64,000 bases of DNA from Paraburkholderia nodosa (GCF_001718195.1 NZ_MCNV01000001.1:124001-188000); one strand, 5' to 3'. Shown: positions 45,010 to 56,167, numbered from the stretch's first letter. Notes: a model not told the origin generated them from the letters alone. A program made the numbers and translations.

Positions 45010-45504
45010 TCAGACGTGAACGTAGGCCGCGAGCGCCTCGGGCAACAACGGTTTCAGTTCGAGCACGCCCTGCACGGCATAAGGCCGAAGCAGCGCGTGG
45101 CGCCAGAAGTCCTGCTGGGGCAGCTCGGTCAGCCCGCCGAGGACGACGAGGATCAGCACCAGCACGACGCCTCGCACGAGGCCGAACATCATCCCGAGCG
45201 AACGGTCCACGCCGGACAATCCGCTCACCTGCACCAGACGGCCGATCAATGCGTTGCCCACGCCGGCCACGAGCACCACGGCAATGACGATCAGCGCGAA
45301 GGCGATCAGCCACTGGGTCAGCGCCCCGCCCGGCCAGTTCGCCGGAATCCAGGGCACTACGTGATCCACGTAGCGGCAGGCCACGAGCAACGCCGCGATC
45401 CAGCCAATCAATCCAAAAATCTCGCCGATCAAGCCCCGCCATGCGCCGCGCAGCGCCGACAGGCCCATCACCGCCATTACAGCGTAGTCGAATGCGGTGA
45501 ACAT
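45010..45504 (-). CDS. cvpA: CvpA family membrane protein
   Basis: A 164-residue protein with four transmembrane segments (about 5-25, 28-45, 65-90, 105-125) and the CvpA pattern FDYAVMAVMGLSALRGAWRG at the start. The E. coli homologue is needed for colicin V production; its basic function is unclear, though links to envelope homeostasis are reported. It lies seven bases after the SPOR gene and before purF. Confidence 0.9.
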   Translation of the reverse strand: MFTAFDYAVMAVMGLSALRGAWRGLIGEIFGLIGWIAALLVACRYVDHVVPWIPANWPGGALTQWLIAFALIVIAVVLVAGVGNALIGRLVQVSGLSGVDRSLGMMFGLVRGVVLVLILVVLGGLTELPQQDFWRHALLRPYAVQGVLELKPLLPEALAAYVHV

Positions 45505-45511
45505 CGACGGC

Positions 45512-46435
45512 TTATTCCGCGTTGGCGTTCGAGCCCGCCATCAGGCCGGCGCCACGCACCTTGGCAATCGCCGCCGTGGCCGAGGCGCGGTCCGGGAACG
45601 GGCCCGCGCGCAGCAGCGTGCGCGTCGTGCCGTCTGCTTCCTTACGCTGTTCGGTATATGCGGGTACTCCCGCCGCTTTCAACTTCGTTACCCAATTGTT
45701 CGCCGTCGTGCCGTTCGAGAACGCGCCGAGCTGCACCGCGAAACGCGCGCCCGGGGGCGTCGCCGGGGCGCTGGACTCGGCCTTCGCGTCATTTGCGCCG
45801 CCGGTGTCGGCGGCGTCGTTTGCGGCAGTCGTTGGCTTGCTGTTCGCGGCGACGGTCGCGCTGGCCGACGCGGCCGGCTTGGCAGCGGGCTTTTGCGTTT
45901 GGGCGGTTTGCGTCGACTGGGCCGGAGCGGCTGCCGCCTGTGCGGGCCTTTTGGCAGCCGGTGCCGGCGTGTTGACCGTGCTTTGGGCGCTCTGCGTGGC
46001 CGCGGCGCCCGAAGCGGCCGCGAGGCCCGACGCACCTGGCGTCGCTTCAGCGGCTGCGGGATTGTCGGGCGCGACGCCGGCCTGCGTGTCTTCGGCGTCG
46101 TTCTGGCGCGCGGCGGCCTTGTCGACCGGGCGACTTGGAATGTCGATGGCGATGTCGTCGGTGACGGGCTTCGGGTGCGAATCGAGCACCATCGGCAGGA
46201 TCACGATGGCCGCGAGCACGAGCGCGATCGCGCCGACGAGACGCCGGCGCGCGCGTTGCTTTTCAGGGAGTGTGGGGTCGAGCAGCATCGCCTCGGCGTC
46301 GCCCGACCGGTCCGGCCGGCGGCTGCGCCGTTCCACGCGCGTGCTCTGGTTGCTGCGCCGGCTGGAGCCGGACTCGGTGCCGCGCCGGCGGGGCGCGTCA
46401 GCGTCATCTTTCTTGCCGAACGAGAAAATTCCCAT
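45512..46435 (-). CDS. SPOR-domain protein (DedD-like)
   Basis: A 307-residue bitopic inner-membrane protein: a charged cytoplasmic N-terminus, one transmembrane helix (LVGAIALVLAAIVILPMVLD, about 67-86), a long Ala/Pro/Thr-rich periplasmic linker, and a C-terminal SPOR domain (about 230-305: FAVQLGAFSNGTTANNWVTK; LLRAGPFPDRASATAAIAKV). SPOR domains bind denuded septal peptidoglycan, so a role in cell division like DedD is likely. Placed between folC and cvpA, as in other proteobacteria. Confidence 0.88.
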   Translation of the reverse strand: MGIFSFGKKDDADAPRRRGTESGSSRRSNQSTRVERRSRRPDRSGDAEAMLLDPTLPEKQRARRRLVGAIALVLAAIVILPMVLDSHPKPVTDDIAIDIPSRPVDKAAARQNDAEDTQAGVAPDNPAAAEATPGASGLAAASGAAATQSAQSTVNTPAPAAKRPAQAAAAPAQSTQTAQTQKPAAKPAASASATVAANSKPTTAANDAADTGGANDAKAESSAPATPPGARFAVQLGAFSNGTTANNWVTKLKAAGVPAYTEQRKEADGTTRTLLRAGPFPDRASATAAIAKVRGAGLMAGSNANAE

Positions 46436-46497
46436 GTATGGCTTGCTGTTGGCCTACCTGGCCTGTCTTACGTGGGCGGCGTGCGGGTGCCGGGCGG

Positions 46498-47808
46498 TCA
46501 GTGTTGCTGCGACTTTCGCCAGGCCATCACCCCGGCAACCGTCAGAAAACTTCCGAAAACAATAATTCTATCATTTTCGGTTGCACGTTTTAGCGCATCT
46601 TGGAAGGCGGCAGCGGGATTTTCATAGCGTGTGACGCTGCTGTCGGCGCCGTCCGTCACGCCCGCATCGCGCAGCACTTCTTCGAGCTGTTCGGCCGTGG
46701 CCGCCCGCGGCAGCGGCAGGTCGGTGACACACCAGTGGTCGATCTCGCCCTTCAGGTGCTCGATCACGCCCGCAATGTCCTTGTCGCGCATCGCGCCGAA
46801 CACCGCGTAGGTGTACGGGAAATAGCCCATGCTGCCGAGGTTTTGCGCGAGCACGGCCGCCGCGTGCGGGTTGTGGCCGACGTCGAGGATGATCGAAGGC
46901 TTGCCTGGCAGCACCTGGAAGCGCCCAGGCAGTTCGACGTTGGCGAGGCCGAGGCGGATGTCCTGCGCGGAAACCGGCAGGCGGTCGCGCAGCGACTCGA
47001 GGCCCGCGAGCGCGGCCGAGGTGTTGATCAGCTGGTTCGCGCCGCGCAGCGCCGGATAGGCGAGCGCCGAGCGCCGCATCGTCGGGCCCACGTAGCTCCA
47101 CTGCTGGCGCTCGTTGCCGGGCTGCCCTTCGTAGCGGAAATCGCGGCCGAAGAGCCAAAGTTCGGCATCGATCGCCTCGGCATGGTCGATGAGCGACTGC
47201 GGCGCCATCGGATCGGCGCAGATCGCAGGCTTGCCCGCACGGAAGATGCCGGCCTTCTCGAACGCGATCTTCTCGCGCGTGTCGCCCAGGTATTCGGTGT
47301 GATCGAGGTCGATGCTCGTGATGATCGCGCAGTCGGTGTCGAGCACGTTGACGGCGTCCAGACGCCCGCCCAGACCCACCTCGAAGATCACGGCGTCGAG
47401 CCCGCGCGAGGCGAACAGATGCATGATCGCGAGCGTCGTGAACTCGAAGTACGTGAGCGTAACGGGCGTGGCGAGCGAATTGCGCGCCGCTTCCACGGCC
47501 TCGAAGTGCGGCAGCAGCTCGGCGTCGCTGGCCTGCTGGCCGTCCACGCGCGCTCGCTCGTTGAACTCGAGCAGATGCGGCGAGGTGTGGCAGCCCACGT
47601 GATAGCCCGCCTTGAGCAGGATCGTTTCGAGAATCGCGCAGGTCGAGCCCTTCCCGTTCGTGCCGCCCACCGTGATGATCGGGCAGTCGAACTTGAGGTC
47701 CAGCGCGTCCTTCACCTGACGGATGCGGTCCAGCCCCATGTCGATGCCGACCGGATGCGCAGTTTCGAGGTGCGTGAGCCACGCGTCGAGGGTGGGAAAG
47801 GTACTCAT
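46498..47808 (-). CDS. folC: Dihydrofolate synthase/folylpolyglutamate synthase
   Basis: A 436-residue Mur-ligase-fold enzyme with the P-loop GTNGKGSTCAI and the following FolC motif SPHLLEFNERARVDG. It adds glutamate to dihydropteroate and polyglutamylates folate. The start at 47808 (MSTFPTLDAWLTHLE) matches the family N-terminus I know; an ATG 57 bases upstream is in frame but unlike the family. Between accD and the SPOR gene in the conserved order. Confidence 0.93.
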   Translation of the reverse strand: MSTFPTLDAWLTHLETAHPVGIDMGLDRIRQVKDALDLKFDCPIITVGGTNGKGSTCAILETILLKAGYHVGCHTSPHLLEFNERARVDGQQASDAELLPHFEAVEAARNSLATPVTLTYFEFTTLAIMHLFASRGLDAVIFEVGLGGRLDAVNVLDTDCAIITSIDLDHTEYLGDTREKIAFEKAGIFRAGKPAICADPMAPQSLIDHAEAIDAELWLFGRDFRYEGQPGNERQQWSYVGPTMRRSALAYPALRGANQLINTSAALAGLESLRDRLPVSAQDIRLGLANVELPGRFQVLPGKPSIILDVGHNPHAAAVLAQNLGSMGYFPYTYAVFGAMRDKDIAGVIEHLKGEIDHWCVTDLPLPRAATAEQLEEVLRDAGVTDGADSSVTRYENPAAAFQDALKRATENDRIIVFGSFLTVAGVMAWRKSQQH

Positions 47809-47998
47809 CAGGATAGAAATTGCCAGGTGCTGCGCGTGAGACGCCGCCAACGGCGGAGGGTTCACGCGAATGATCCGCTTCGAAAGAACGGCATTATCGC
47901 GGAAATGACAACGCGCCGCTTGCTTTCGCTCGCGGCGCGTCGGGTAAAGCGTTGCGGCTTGCGGCGCACGCAGCGCCGCAGATCGCTCAAAGCCGGGT

Positions 47999-48871
47999 TC
48001 AAGCCACCGCGTCGGCAGGCTGACGCTGCAGCAGCGCCAGCATTTGCGCGATTTCGTCGCGCAGCTTGCGGCGGTCCAGGATCATGTCGATCGCGCCCTT
48101 CTGCAGCAGGAATTCCGCGCGCTGGAAGCCTTCCGGAAGCTTTTCGCGCACGGTCTGCTCGATCACGCGCGGACCGGCAAAGCCGATCAGCGCCTTCGGC
48201 TCGGCGATGACCACGTCGCCAAGGAACGCGAAGCTCGCCGAAACGCCGCCCATCGTCGGGTCGGTCAGCACGGAGATGAACGGCAGTTTGGCTTCGGCCA
48301 GCCTGGTCAGCATGGCCGTGGTCTTGGCCATTTGCATGAGCGAAAGCAGGCTTTCCTGCATGCGCGCGCCGCCTGAAGCCGTGAAGCAGATGAACGGCAC
48401 TTGCTGCTCGAGCGCGTTTTGCGCGCCGCGCGCGAAGCGCTCGCCCACCACCGAACCCATCGAGCCGCCCATGAACGAGAACTCGAAGCAGGCCACCACC
48501 ACGGGCAGCGTGCGGATCGCGCCGCCCATCACCACCATGGCGTCGGTTTCGCCGGTTTCGTCCATCGCCTCTTTCAGGCGGTCCGGGTACTTGCGGCTGT
48601 CCTTGAACTTGAGCGCGTCGACCGGCAGGATCTCCTGGCCAATCTCGTAGCGGCCTTCCGGATCGAGCAGGCCGTCAAGACGCTCGCGCGCATTGATGCG
48701 CATGTGGTGATCGCATTTCGGGCAAACGTGGAGATTTGCCTCGACATCGTTGCGGTACAGAACCGCTTCGCACGACGGGCACTTGATCCACAACCCTTCC
48801 GGAATGCTCTTGCGGCTCTTCGGATCGGTTTGCTTGATCTTGGGCGGCAGCAGTTTATCGAGCCAGCTCAT
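47999..48871 (-). CDS. accD: Acetyl-CoA carboxylase carboxyltransferase subunit beta
   Basis: A 290-residue AccD with the N-terminal four-Cys zinc ribbon (CPSC about 34-37 and CPKC about 53-56) and the crotonase-like fold bearing the oxyanion glycines in [19 protein letters not shown]. Together with AccA it transfers carboxylate to acetyl-CoA, the first step in fatty-acid synthesis. About 190 bases separate it from folC, including a 9-bp inverted repeat ACGCGCCGC / GCGGCGCGT (47911-47940) without a T run. Confidence 0.95.
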   Translation of the reverse strand: MSWLDKLLPPKIKQTDPKSRKSIPEGLWIKCPSCEAVLYRNDVEANLHVCPKCDHHMRINARERLDGLLDPEGRYEIGQEILPVDALKFKDSRKYPDRLKEAMDETGETDAMVVMGGAIRTLPVVVACFEFSFMGGSMGSVVGERFARGAQNALEQQVPFICFTASGGARMQESLLSLMQMAKTTAMLTRLAEAKLPFISVLTDPTMGGVSASFAFLGDVVIAEPKALIGFAGPRVIEQTVREKLPEGFQRAEFLLQKGAIDMILDRRKLRDEIAQMLALLQRQPADAVA

Positions 48872-49027
48872 TGATGTTCCTTCCTTGACCTTCGTGATGC
48901 GCGGGCGCGGCGGACCGTTTCATCGCCCGATCGGTAAAACCGACCGGGTTCCGACCCCGACCGCGCATGGCGAAAAGTGGATTTTACAGCAGTCTCGAAT
49001 CTAGCCAACTACGCTAGCCTGCCAGCT

Positions 49028-49837
49028 CTACCCGGCGGAGCCTTCGTCCAGCGCCGACCGAATGCCCGTGATGAACTCCGTGAGGGTATCGGCGGCCGTC
49101 TCCGGCGCGGCCTGTTCGAGCAGTTGAACGATTCGGCTGCCGATCACCACGGCGTCCGAAACCTGCGCGACGGCAGCGGCCGTTTGCGCGTCGCGAATGC
49201 CGAAGCCCACGCCCACGGGCAGCGAGACATGCTTCTTGATCGCCGGGATTTTACCCGCGATGCTCGAAACGTCCAGATTCGCGGCGCCCGTCACGCCCTT
49301 GAGCGAGACGTAGTAAACATAGCCGCTCGCGGCGCGCCCTACTTCGGCGATGCGCTCATCGGTCGAAGTCGGCGCGAGCAGGAAAATCGGATCGATGTCG
49401 GCGGCCTTCATCTTCGCCGCGAACTCGACCGACTCCTCGGGCGGGTAGTCCACCACGAGCACGCCGTCCACCCCCGCTTCCTTCGCGGCCTGCGCGAACG
49501 CATCGGCGCCCATGCGCTCGATGGGGTTCGCGTAGCCCATCAGCACGACGGGCGTCTTGTCGTCGGTTTCGCGGAAGCGCTTTACGTCGGCGAATACGCT
49601 CTTGAGCGTCACGCCCTTCTCGAGCGCGCGCTCGGAAGATTGCTGGATCACGGGGCCGTCGGCCATCGGGTCGGAAAACGGCACGCCCAGCTCGATGACG
49701 TCGGCGCCGCCTGCGGCCAGCGCATGCATGAACTCGACGGTGCGCGCGGGGTCGGGGTCGCCGGCCGTCATGAACGGGATCAGGCCTTTGCGGCCATGGG
49801 CGGCAAGCGCCTCGAACGTGGTCTTGATACGGGACAT
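49028..49837 (-). CDS. trpA: Tryptophan synthase alpha subunit
   Basis: A 269-residue TrpA. The catalytic Glu and Asp are present in [19 protein letters not shown], and the phosphate-binding loop in [12 protein letters not shown]. It splits indole-3-glycerol phosphate to indole for TrpB. It follows an adenine- or cytosine-type methyltransferase gene, which separates it from trpB. Confidence 0.95.
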   Translation of the reverse strand: MSRIKTTFEALAAHGRKGLIPFMTAGDPDPARTVEFMHALAAGGADVIELGVPFSDPMADGPVIQQSSERALEKGVTLKSVFADVKRFRETDDKTPVVLMGYANPIERMGADAFAQAAKEAGVDGVLVVDYPPEESVEFAAKMKAADIDPIFLLAPTSTDERIAEVGRAASGYVYYVSLKGVTGAANLDVSSIAGKIPAIKKHVSLPVGVGFGIRDAQTAAAVAQVSDAVVIGSRIVQLLEQAAPETAADTLTEFITGIRSALDEGSAG

Positions 49838-49890
49838 TTCAGGGTCCTCAGCTTTTAGGCGTTACTGCGCGTGGGTCCGGCGGCGGCGCA

Positions 49891-50793
49891 TCAGGCGCCG
49901 GCCGCAACGGCGCTTGCGGCGGCCGCGCTGACGCGTTCGCGCGCGATCGCGCAGTAACTTTCGTTAATTTCATAGCCGACGAATTCGCGCTGCTGACGTG
50001 CGCAAGCGACTGCCGTGGTGCCGCTGCCCATGAACGGGTCGAGCACGCGGCCGCCCGGCGGGCAGCTCGCGAGCACCATGCGCTCGACGATCTCCAGGGG
50101 CTTCTGGGTGGGATGATCCACGCGCTCCGCGTGCTGGCGATGCAGCCGCGAGACGGACCAGACGTCCTTGGGGTTATAGCCGAGCTCCAGCCACCTGCTA
50201 CCTTCGAATATTTTCCGCGAACGCGCCTTCTTCGTGGCGGCATCATACGGGATGCGGACAGGATCGAGATCGAAGTAGTAATTCTTCGACACCGCGAAGA
50301 AACCGATGTTGTCGTGCACCGAGGTAAAGCGGCGCGTCGTGCCACCCATGCTGGGTACGCGACGATCCCAGACGATCTCGTTGATCATCGTGAGTTTCGA
50401 CTTGAGATAGACGAAGATCTCGGGCGCGTACTGCCACGTGCAGAACACGTAGAGCGAGCCCGTGGGCTTGAGCTTCGGAATCGCCAGGTCGAGCCATTCA
50501 TACGTCCAGGCGAGGAAGTTCTCGCCCGAGCGCATGTCGGAGTCGTTGCCGTAGTCCTTGCCAAGCCCATAGGGCGGGTCGGCGACGATCAGATCGATCG
50601 AGGCGTCGGGCAGGTTGGCTGCATCGGTCAGAAAATCGCGGTTCAGGAGCCGGATGGTCTCCGGCACCGTGGCGAGTATGGGTAACTCGGCGGCCGCGTT
50701 GGCGACCGCCTCTGCGGCCTCCAGAGCAGCCGCTTCGGCGTTCACCTCGCCCACGGGCGCCGGCATCTGCGGCTCGTCGAACTCGTCACGCAT
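49891..50793 (-). CDS. Orphan DNA methyltransferase (beta class) inside the trp operon
   Basis: A 300-residue site-specific DNA methyltransferase. The catalytic motif DPPY (72-75) precedes the AdoMet-binding motif DPFMGSGTT (252-260), the order of the beta class. Such enzymes methylate adenine N6 or cytosine N4; DPPY favours adenine. The region between carries the target-recognition part and ends with the HPTQKPLEI motif. It lies 21 bases after trpB and 53 before trpA with the same strand, so it is co-transcribed with the tryptophan genes. No restriction endonuclease is near. I recall a conserved orphan methyltransferase at this place in other Burkholderia genomes. Confidence 0.9.
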   Translation of the reverse strand: MRDEFDEPQMPAPVGEVNAEAAALEAAEAVANAAAELPILATVPETIRLLNRDFLTDAANLPDASIDLIVADPPYGLGKDYGNDSDMRSGENFLAWTYEWLDLAIPKLKPTGSLYVFCTWQYAPEIFVYLKSKLTMINEIVWDRRVPSMGGTTRRFTSVHDNIGFFAVSKNYYFDLDPVRIPYDAATKKARSRKIFEGSRWLELGYNPKDVWSVSRLHRQHAERVDHPTQKPLEIVERMVLASCPPGGRVLDPFMGSGTTAVACARQQREFVGYEINESYCAIARERVSAAAASAVAAGA

Positions 50794-50814
50794 CGCTTGC
50801 GTCGCTCCGGGCGC

Positions 50815-52008
50815 TCAGAACTGGATGCCCGATCGCTCAGCGACCGTGTGCATGTCCTTGTCGCCGCGGCCCGACAGGTTCACCAGCAGGATTTTCTCCT
50901 TCGGCAACGTCGGTGCGAGCTTCGCCGCGTACGCGAGCGCGTGGCTCGATTCGAGCGCGGGGATGATGCCTTCGATGCGGCAGCAGTCGTGGAAGCCCTT
51001 GAGCGCTTCCTCGTCGTCGATGGTGACATACTGCGCGCGGCCGCTGTCCTTGAGCCACGCGTGCTCAGGACCGACGCCCGGGTAGTCGAGGCCCGCCGAA
51101 ACCGAATGCGTCTCGATGATCTGCCCGTTCTCGTCTTGCAGCAGGTACGTGCGGTTGCCGTGCAGCACGCCCACGGTGCCCGCCGCGAGCGAGGCGGCGT
51201 GACGGCCCGTGTCCATGCCGTCGCCGGCAGGCTCGACGCCGATCAACTGCACCGAAGTGTCGTCGATATACGGGTAAAAGATCCCCATCGCGTTCGATCC
51301 GCCGCCCACGCAGGCGATCACGGAGTCGGGCTGGCGGCCCGTCATTTCGGGCATCTGCACGCGGCATTCGTCCCCGATCACGCGCTGGAAGTCGCGCACC
51401 ATCATCGGGTACGGGTGCGGGCCCGCCACGGTGCCGATGATGTAGAAGGTGTTTTCGACGTTGGTGACCCAGTCGCGCATGCCTTCGTTGAGCGCGTCCT
51501 TGAGCGTACGCGAGCCCGACTCGACCGGCACCACAGTGGCGCCCAGCAGCTTCATGCGATAGACGTTGGCGGCCTGACGGCGCACGTCCTCGGCGCCCAT
51601 ATAGACCACGCACTCCATGCCGAAGCGCGCCGCGATCGTTGCGGTGGCCACGCCGTGCTGGCCTGCACCGGTTTCGGCGATCACGCGCGGCTTGCCCATG
51701 CGCCTGGCGAGCAGCGCCTGGCCGATCACGTTGTTCACCTTGTGCGCGCCGGTGTGATTCAGGTCTTCGCGCTTGAGATAGATCTGCGCGCCGCCCAGCA
51801 GCTCGCTCCACCGCTGTGCGTGATAAATCGGCGACGGACGGCCGACAAAATGCTTCAACTCGCGCTCATATTCGGCACGGAAGTCGGGATCGTCCTTGAA
51901 TTTCGCGTAGGCGTCGCGCAGTTCGTCGATCGCCTGCATGAGGGTTTCGGCAGCGAATACGCCACCATAAGGGCCGAAGTGGCCGCGTTCATCTGGCAAA
52001 TTGTACAT
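50815..52008 (-). CDS. trpB: Tryptophan synthase beta subunit
   Basis: A 397-residue TrpB. The PLP-binding Lys lies in [16 protein letters not shown], and the phosphate loop is the VGGGSNAMG stretch. It condenses indole with serine. The usual length is about 400 residues. It follows trpF by 78 bases. Confidence 0.96.
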   Translation of the reverse strand: MYNLPDERGHFGPYGGVFAAETLMQAIDELRDAYAKFKDDPDFRAEYERELKHFVGRPSPIYHAQRWSELLGGAQIYLKREDLNHTGAHKVNNVIGQALLARRMGKPRVIAETGAGQHGVATATIAARFGMECVVYMGAEDVRRQAANVYRMKLLGATVVPVESGSRTLKDALNEGMRDWVTNVENTFYIIGTVAGPHPYPMMVRDFQRVIGDECRVQMPEMTGRQPDSVIACVGGGSNAMGIFYPYIDDTSVQLIGVEPAGDGMDTGRHAASLAAGTVGVLHGNRTYLLQDENGQIIETHSVSAGLDYPGVGPEHAWLKDSGRAQYVTIDDEEALKGFHDCCRIEGIIPALESSHALAYAAKLAPTLPKEKILLVNLSGRGDKDMHTVAERSGIQF

Positions 52009-52086
52009 AAGTCACTCGCTCGGCCGGGCTTGGAAGGACCCGCGTTGCGCGGGCCGTCCCGGCCAAAGGGGCATGCGCCCCGGATT

Positions 52087-52767
52087 TCATCCCGCGTCCG
52101 CTTCGCGCACCGCGCGTACGAACGCCGCCATGCGGGCGTGATCCTTCACGCCCTTTGCGCCCGGCACTTCGATGCCACTGGAGACATCGACAGCGAACGG
52201 ACGCACCTGGCGTATCGCATCACTGACGTTTTGCGCGTTCAAGCCACCACTCAAAACGGCCCGACGCGCGAGCCCTGCGGGAATAAGTGACCAATCGAAG
52301 ACCTTTCCGCCGCCGCCGTAACCTTCGACATGGGTGTCGAACAACAGGCCGCTGGCTGATGAATAACGATTAGCCGATTCTATCAAATCGGCCTGCCGAG
52401 TATCGGCCGCGACTCGCAGCGCGCGCAACCAGGGCAAACCGGCAACGGAAGCCAGCGACTCGCACTGCTCGGGCGTTTCGTCGCCGTGGAACTGCAGCAT
52501 GGTGAGCGAGACATTGCTGGCCACTTCGCTCATCCACTGCGGCGTGGCGTTCACGAAGAGGCCCACGACCGAGACGAACGGCGGCAGGTCGCGCGTGAGC
52601 TCGACCGCCTGCGCCACGCTCACCGAACGCGGGCTGGGCGGATAGAACACGAAACCGACGGCGTCGGCGCCCAGGTCGATGGCGTGCGCAACCGCCTCGG
52701 GCGTCGAAAGTCCGCACAGCTTGATGCGGGTGCGGTGCGCGGGGGCGAGTTGCTCGGCTGACGTCAT
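52087..52767 (-). CDS. trpF: Phosphoribosylanthranilate isomerase
   Basis: A 226-residue (beta/alpha)8 enzyme with the general base Cys in IKLCGLSTPEA and general acid Asp in LLFDTHVEGYGG. The start at 52767 places the Cys at the normal location near the N-terminus; the longer open frame is not family-like. It rearranges phosphoribosylanthranilate in tryptophan synthesis. Downstream of truA, as usual in this block. Confidence 0.93.
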   Translation of the reverse strand: MTSAEQLAPAHRTRIKLCGLSTPEAVAHAIDLGADAVGFVFYPPSPRSVSVAQAVELTRDLPPFVSVVGLFVNATPQWMSEVASNVSLTMLQFHGDETPEQCESLASVAGLPWLRALRVAADTRQADLIESANRYSSASGLLFDTHVEGYGGGGKVFDWSLIPAGLARRAVLSGGLNAQNVSDAIRQVRPFAVDVSSGIEVPGAKGVKDHARMAAFVRAVREADAG

Positions 52768-52843
52768 GGTTCTGGATGCGGTGTTGGTCTCGATGCTTCG
52801 ATCGCAACGTGATTGACTGGGGCGATTCGCGGTGCGGGCCGCT

Positions 52844-53659
52844 TCAGGCACGGCCTTCGGGCGCGTCGCTCCAGACCGCGCTCCACGGCACGCTCGCAGT
52901 ATGCGGCGCGGGTACCGCGAACTCATCAGGATAGCCTACCTGGGCGAGATAGAGGCCATCGGGCATGAAAGTCGGCGCGGCGACGGTGCGGTCGCGGCCC
53001 GCCAGCACCTCGGCCATCCACGCGGCCGGATAGCGCCCTCGCCCTACGGCCACGAGGCAACCCATGAGGTTGCGCACCATATGGTGCAGGAACGCGTTGG
53101 CGCGAAAGCGGAAGTGGATGAAGTCGCCCTGCGGCCGGATGTCGATCTGGTACAGATGCTTGACCGGCGTCTTCGCCTGGCATTCCGACGAGCGGAACGA
53201 CGAAAAATCGTGCTCGCCGATGAGGCATGCCGCCGCCTCCCGCATGGCATCGACGTCGAGCGACGCATGGATCCAGCCCGCGCGGGCCGCCAGCATCGGC
53301 GATCGCACCGGGTTCACGTAGAGCACGTAGTAGTAGGTGCGCTCGAACGCCGCGAAGCGCGCGTGGAATGCGTCGGGCATCGGCTTGGCCCACTGCACCG
53401 CCACCGTGGAGGGCAGGAACGCGTTGGTGCCGCGCACCCAGGAGAACGGGGTGCGGTCGAGGTCGGTGTCGAAGTGCACCACCTGGCCGAGGCCGTGCAC
53501 GCCGGTGTCGGTGCGGCCCGCGACGATGGTGGACAGCGGCACGGTGGCGAACTCGCGCAGTGCGCGTTCGAGCGCGTCCTGCACCGTCTTGCCGTGCGGC
53601 TGCGACTGCCAGCCGCAGAACGCGGCGCCGTCGTACTGGATTCCTAGCGCGATACGCAT
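52844..53659 (-). CDS. truA: tRNA pseudouridine(38-40) synthase
   Basis: A 271-residue TruA with the catalytic Asp in [17 protein letters not shown] and the N-terminal strand [19 protein letters not shown]. It modifies uridines 38-40 of the tRNA anticodon arm. Follows fimV with 16 bases between. Confidence 0.95.
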   Translation of the reverse strand: MRIALGIQYDGAAFCGWQSQPHGKTVQDALERALREFATVPLSTIVAGRTDTGVHGLGQVVHFDTDLDRTPFSWVRGTNAFLPSTVAVQWAKPMPDAFHARFAAFERTYYYVLYVNPVRSPMLAARAGWIHASLDVDAMREAAACLIGEHDFSSFRSSECQAKTPVKHLYQIDIRPQGDFIHFRFRANAFLHHMVRNLMGCLVAVGRGRYPAAWMAEVLAGRDRTVAAPTFMPDGLYLAQVGYPDEFAVPAPHTASVPWSAVWSDAPEGRA

Positions 53660-53675
53660 ACGGCTTGCAGCAGCG

Positions 53676-56015
53676 TCACGAAAGCGGAGCGAGCGTCGAC
53701 AGCAGCGCCTGCGCGTCGCTGCGCGTGGCGGGGTCGTTCGACTCGATCACTTCGTTGATGAGCGAGCGGGCGCCGGACACGTCGCCAAGCGCGATGTACT
53801 CGTGCGCGAGGTCGAGCTTGTTGCGCGCGATGCGTGCGAGCTGCTCGGGTGTGAAGACCGGCAGCGGCTCGGCCGAATCGGGCGGCAGGTTCAGGTCGAA
53901 GTCGAGCGTGAGCGCGCCAAAGCGCGGCGCGCCGAGGCCCGCGAGCGCGCCTGCGCCCGCCGTACCCGCTTCGATGGCCTGGCCCGCCAGCGGCGGAGGC
54001 GGGTCGAAGAACGGCGAAGAAAGACGCGCCGACGCCTCGGGTGTGGCGGCCGGCTCGGTCGAGAGCGGCGCCGTGGGCATGACCGGCTCCCCGATACGCG
54101 GCGGCAGGGGCAGGTCGAGGCCACCCAGCGCGTCTACTGCATCTTGCGGGAACGCGATCGGGACTTCGGCGTAGCTCATGTCCTTCGCGGTGACTGCGGG
54201 TGCTGACGGGATTTCAGGTGCGGTAAGCGGCGCCGGCGGGCGCTCGAAGGCTTCGGTGATGGGCGGTGTCGCGACGGGCGATTCGGCCTGCGGCGCCTGC
54301 GCGGCTTGCTGCGGTTGCGCGGCTTGCGGTGCGCCGTCGCCGAAGTCGAGCGCGAGATCGGGCGTAGCAGGCTTTTGGGCGTGCGCCGGTTCCTCCAGCG
54401 TGCGCGCCAGCGCTTCGGCGTCTTCGGCTGTGCGCGGCGCGCCGAGACTTTCGGGCGGCAGCGCATCCGCGCCCAACTCCGCCGCTGCGGCGAGGCTGGC
54501 CGCGTTGGTCGCGTCGGCAAGCGTCTGCGGCTCCGCCGGTTCGACGTCGTGCGGCAGTTCGGGGGCCGCGTGAGCTTCCTGCGCTGCCGAAGGCGCTTGC
54601 GCAGGGGCCGGGTGCAGTGTGTCGGTGAGCGTCGGCGGCAGCGCTTCGTCGTGTTCGAGCGGCGCGGCAGTCACGGCTGGGGTGGGCACCGGCGTGATCG
54701 CGACTTCGTTCGCAGCGGGTTCAGCCGGCGCAACCGGCGGCACAAACTCCGCTTCCTCGAGAGGCGCGACTTCGTTCACGCCCGGTTCATCCCCGGCGTG
54801 CGAAATCGGCTCGCGCAATACCGGTGGCTCTTCGGCCTCAGGTGCGGCGGCAACGGCGGCGGCAGCCGACCCAGACGGTGTCGGCTCGTGCGCTTCGGGC
54901 GAAACCTCAGGCGCCTGCTCAGGCGGTTTCTTGCGTTTGCGCGTAAGCAGGCGCACGAACAACGCCAGCAGCGCGACGACGATCGCCGCCACGGCACCCA
55001 TGGCGATCGGCGAGACTTCCGGTTGACCGCCGGCCGGGCCGGCGTTCGCCGCACCGTTCTGCACAGGCGCGCCGCCTTGGGTAGCAGGCGCACCCGCGGA
55101 CGCGCCGCCCGCCGTTTGCGCCGGCTTGCCGATGCCGTGCTGCTGCAACGCCATCAGCACGCGGTTCTTCAGTGCGAGGAGCTGCTGCAGGCTGGAGACG
55201 GTCACGGGCGCCTTCGCGCCTTGTGCCGATGCGCTGCTGGCCGGGGCCTGCTGAACCGCACCGCTCCATACGTGCGAGTCGCTGCCCGCCGACGCCGGCG
55301 CCGCGGCGCTGGCGCCCATGGCAGCGGCACCAGAAGCGCCTGGCGCCGGCGCTTCGGGGCCGCTCGCTGCGACTGCCGAGGCAGCCCCCGCAGTCGTCGC
55401 GGCAGCACTTGCCGAACTCGCGCCGCCCGTTGCGGCAGCAGCCGCCGACGATGCAGCCGCTACCGCCTCGGCAGCGCCGCTCGAAGCAGCGGCCGGGGTG
55501 CTGGCAGGTGCAGCAGGTGCGGCCGCCGTGGCGGCAGCGCTGGCGGCAGCCGAAGCTGCAGCCCCACCCGATGCCGCCGTCATGCCCTGCGGCGCACTCG
55601 AAACGTCCGGCGTGGCCGGCACGTTCAGCGTCGCACCCACGCGCATGCGACTGGGATCCTGCTTGATGAACGCACTGGGGTTCGCATCGAAGAGCGCGTG
55701 GCTCATGCGTGCGAGCGTGCCCTTGTCGTGCGACTGCGTGAGGTCGACGGCCACGTCATGCAACGACTGTCCGGGACGAACGGTGTATTGCCCCGCGATG
55801 CTCACCGCCGCCGCGGTGGACGATGCAGCACTGGGGGCACTGGCACCTGCCGCGCCTTGCGCCGCACTCGCGCCGCCCTGCGCAGCGGCGAGGCCGCAGA
55901 ACAGGAAGCTCGCCGCCGCCACGGTGGCGCGGATGGCGCGCCGCCCTTGGGCGCGCTTCGCGCGAGGCGCGGCGGAAACAGAATCAAATCGAACGATCAT
56001 CAGTTGCCCTGGCAT
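53676..56015 (-). CDS. fimV: FimV/HubP-like LysM protein
   Basis: A protein of about 779 residues: signal peptide (about 18-47, ending AAAQ), a LysM-like segment ([20 protein letters not shown]), a long Ala-rich low-complexity periplasmic region, one transmembrane helix ([16 protein letters not shown]), a Pro/Ala/Glu-rich cytoplasmic part, and the C-terminal FimV motif ([19 protein letters not shown], then SLINEVI). FimV/HubP organises the cell pole, type IV pili and cyclic-di-GMP signalling. Start could also be ATG 56000; both precede the signal peptide. The extreme Ala content is typical of the family in Burkholderia. Confidence 0.85.
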   Translation of the reverse strand: MPGQLMIVRFDSVSAAPRAKRAQGRRAIRATVAAASFLFCGLAAAQGGASAAQGAAGASAPSAASSTAAAVSIAGQYTVRPGQSLHDVAVDLTQSHDKGTLARMSHALFDANPSAFIKQDPSRMRVGATLNVPATPDVSSAPQGMTAASGGAAASAAASAAATAAAPAAPASTPAAASSGAAEAVAAASSAAAAATGGASSASAAATTAGAASAVAASGPEAPAPGASGAAAMGASAAAPASAGSDSHVWSGAVQQAPASSASAQGAKAPVTVSSLQQLLALKNRVLMALQQHGIGKPAQTAGGASAGAPATQGGAPVQNGAANAGPAGGQPEVSPIAMGAVAAIVVALLALFVRLLTRKRKKPPEQAPEVSPEAHEPTPSGSAAAAVAAAPEAEEPPVLREPISHAGDEPGVNEVAPLEEAEFVPPVAPAEPAANEVAITPVPTPAVTAAPLEHDEALPPTLTDTLHPAPAQAPSAAQEAHAAPELPHDVEPAEPQTLADATNAASLAAAAELGADALPPESLGAPRTAEDAEALARTLEEPAHAQKPATPDLALDFGDGAPQAAQPQQAAQAPQAESPVATPPITEAFERPPAPLTAPEIPSAPAVTAKDMSYAEVPIAFPQDAVDALGGLDLPLPPRIGEPVMPTAPLSTEPAATPEASARLSSPFFDPPPPLAGQAIEAGTAGAGALAGLGAPRFGALTLDFDLNLPPDSAEPLPVFTPEQLARIARNKLDLAHEYIALGDVSGARSLINEVIESNDPATRSDAQALLSTLAPLS

Positions 56016-56100
56016 ACCGCTCTTGCGGCTGTCGATCAAATAGGTGTGTGCTTCGGGGCGATTGCATCGATGCATGCAATAAAAAGCATGCAACAAAAAA

Positions 56101-56125
56101 AAGCGCCGCGACTGGCGCGGCGCTT
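56101..56125 (-). terminator. Intrinsic terminator of asd
   Basis: 10-bp stem AAGCGCCGCG / CGCGGCGCTT with a 5-base loop; on the minus strand it is followed by eight T. It separates asd from fimV. Confidence 0.9.
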
Positions 56126-56167
56126 TTCACCCTGTCTACGCGTCATTAGCCGCGTAGTTTAATTCAT

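Noticed and set aside
47911..47940. Terminator after accD (ACGCGCCGC / GCGGCGCGT)
   Set aside because: Good stem but no T run on the minus strand; noted only within the accD entry.
49891..50793. A restriction-modification system around the methyltransferase
   Set aside because: Neighbours are trpB and trpA; no endonuclease or specificity gene is present.
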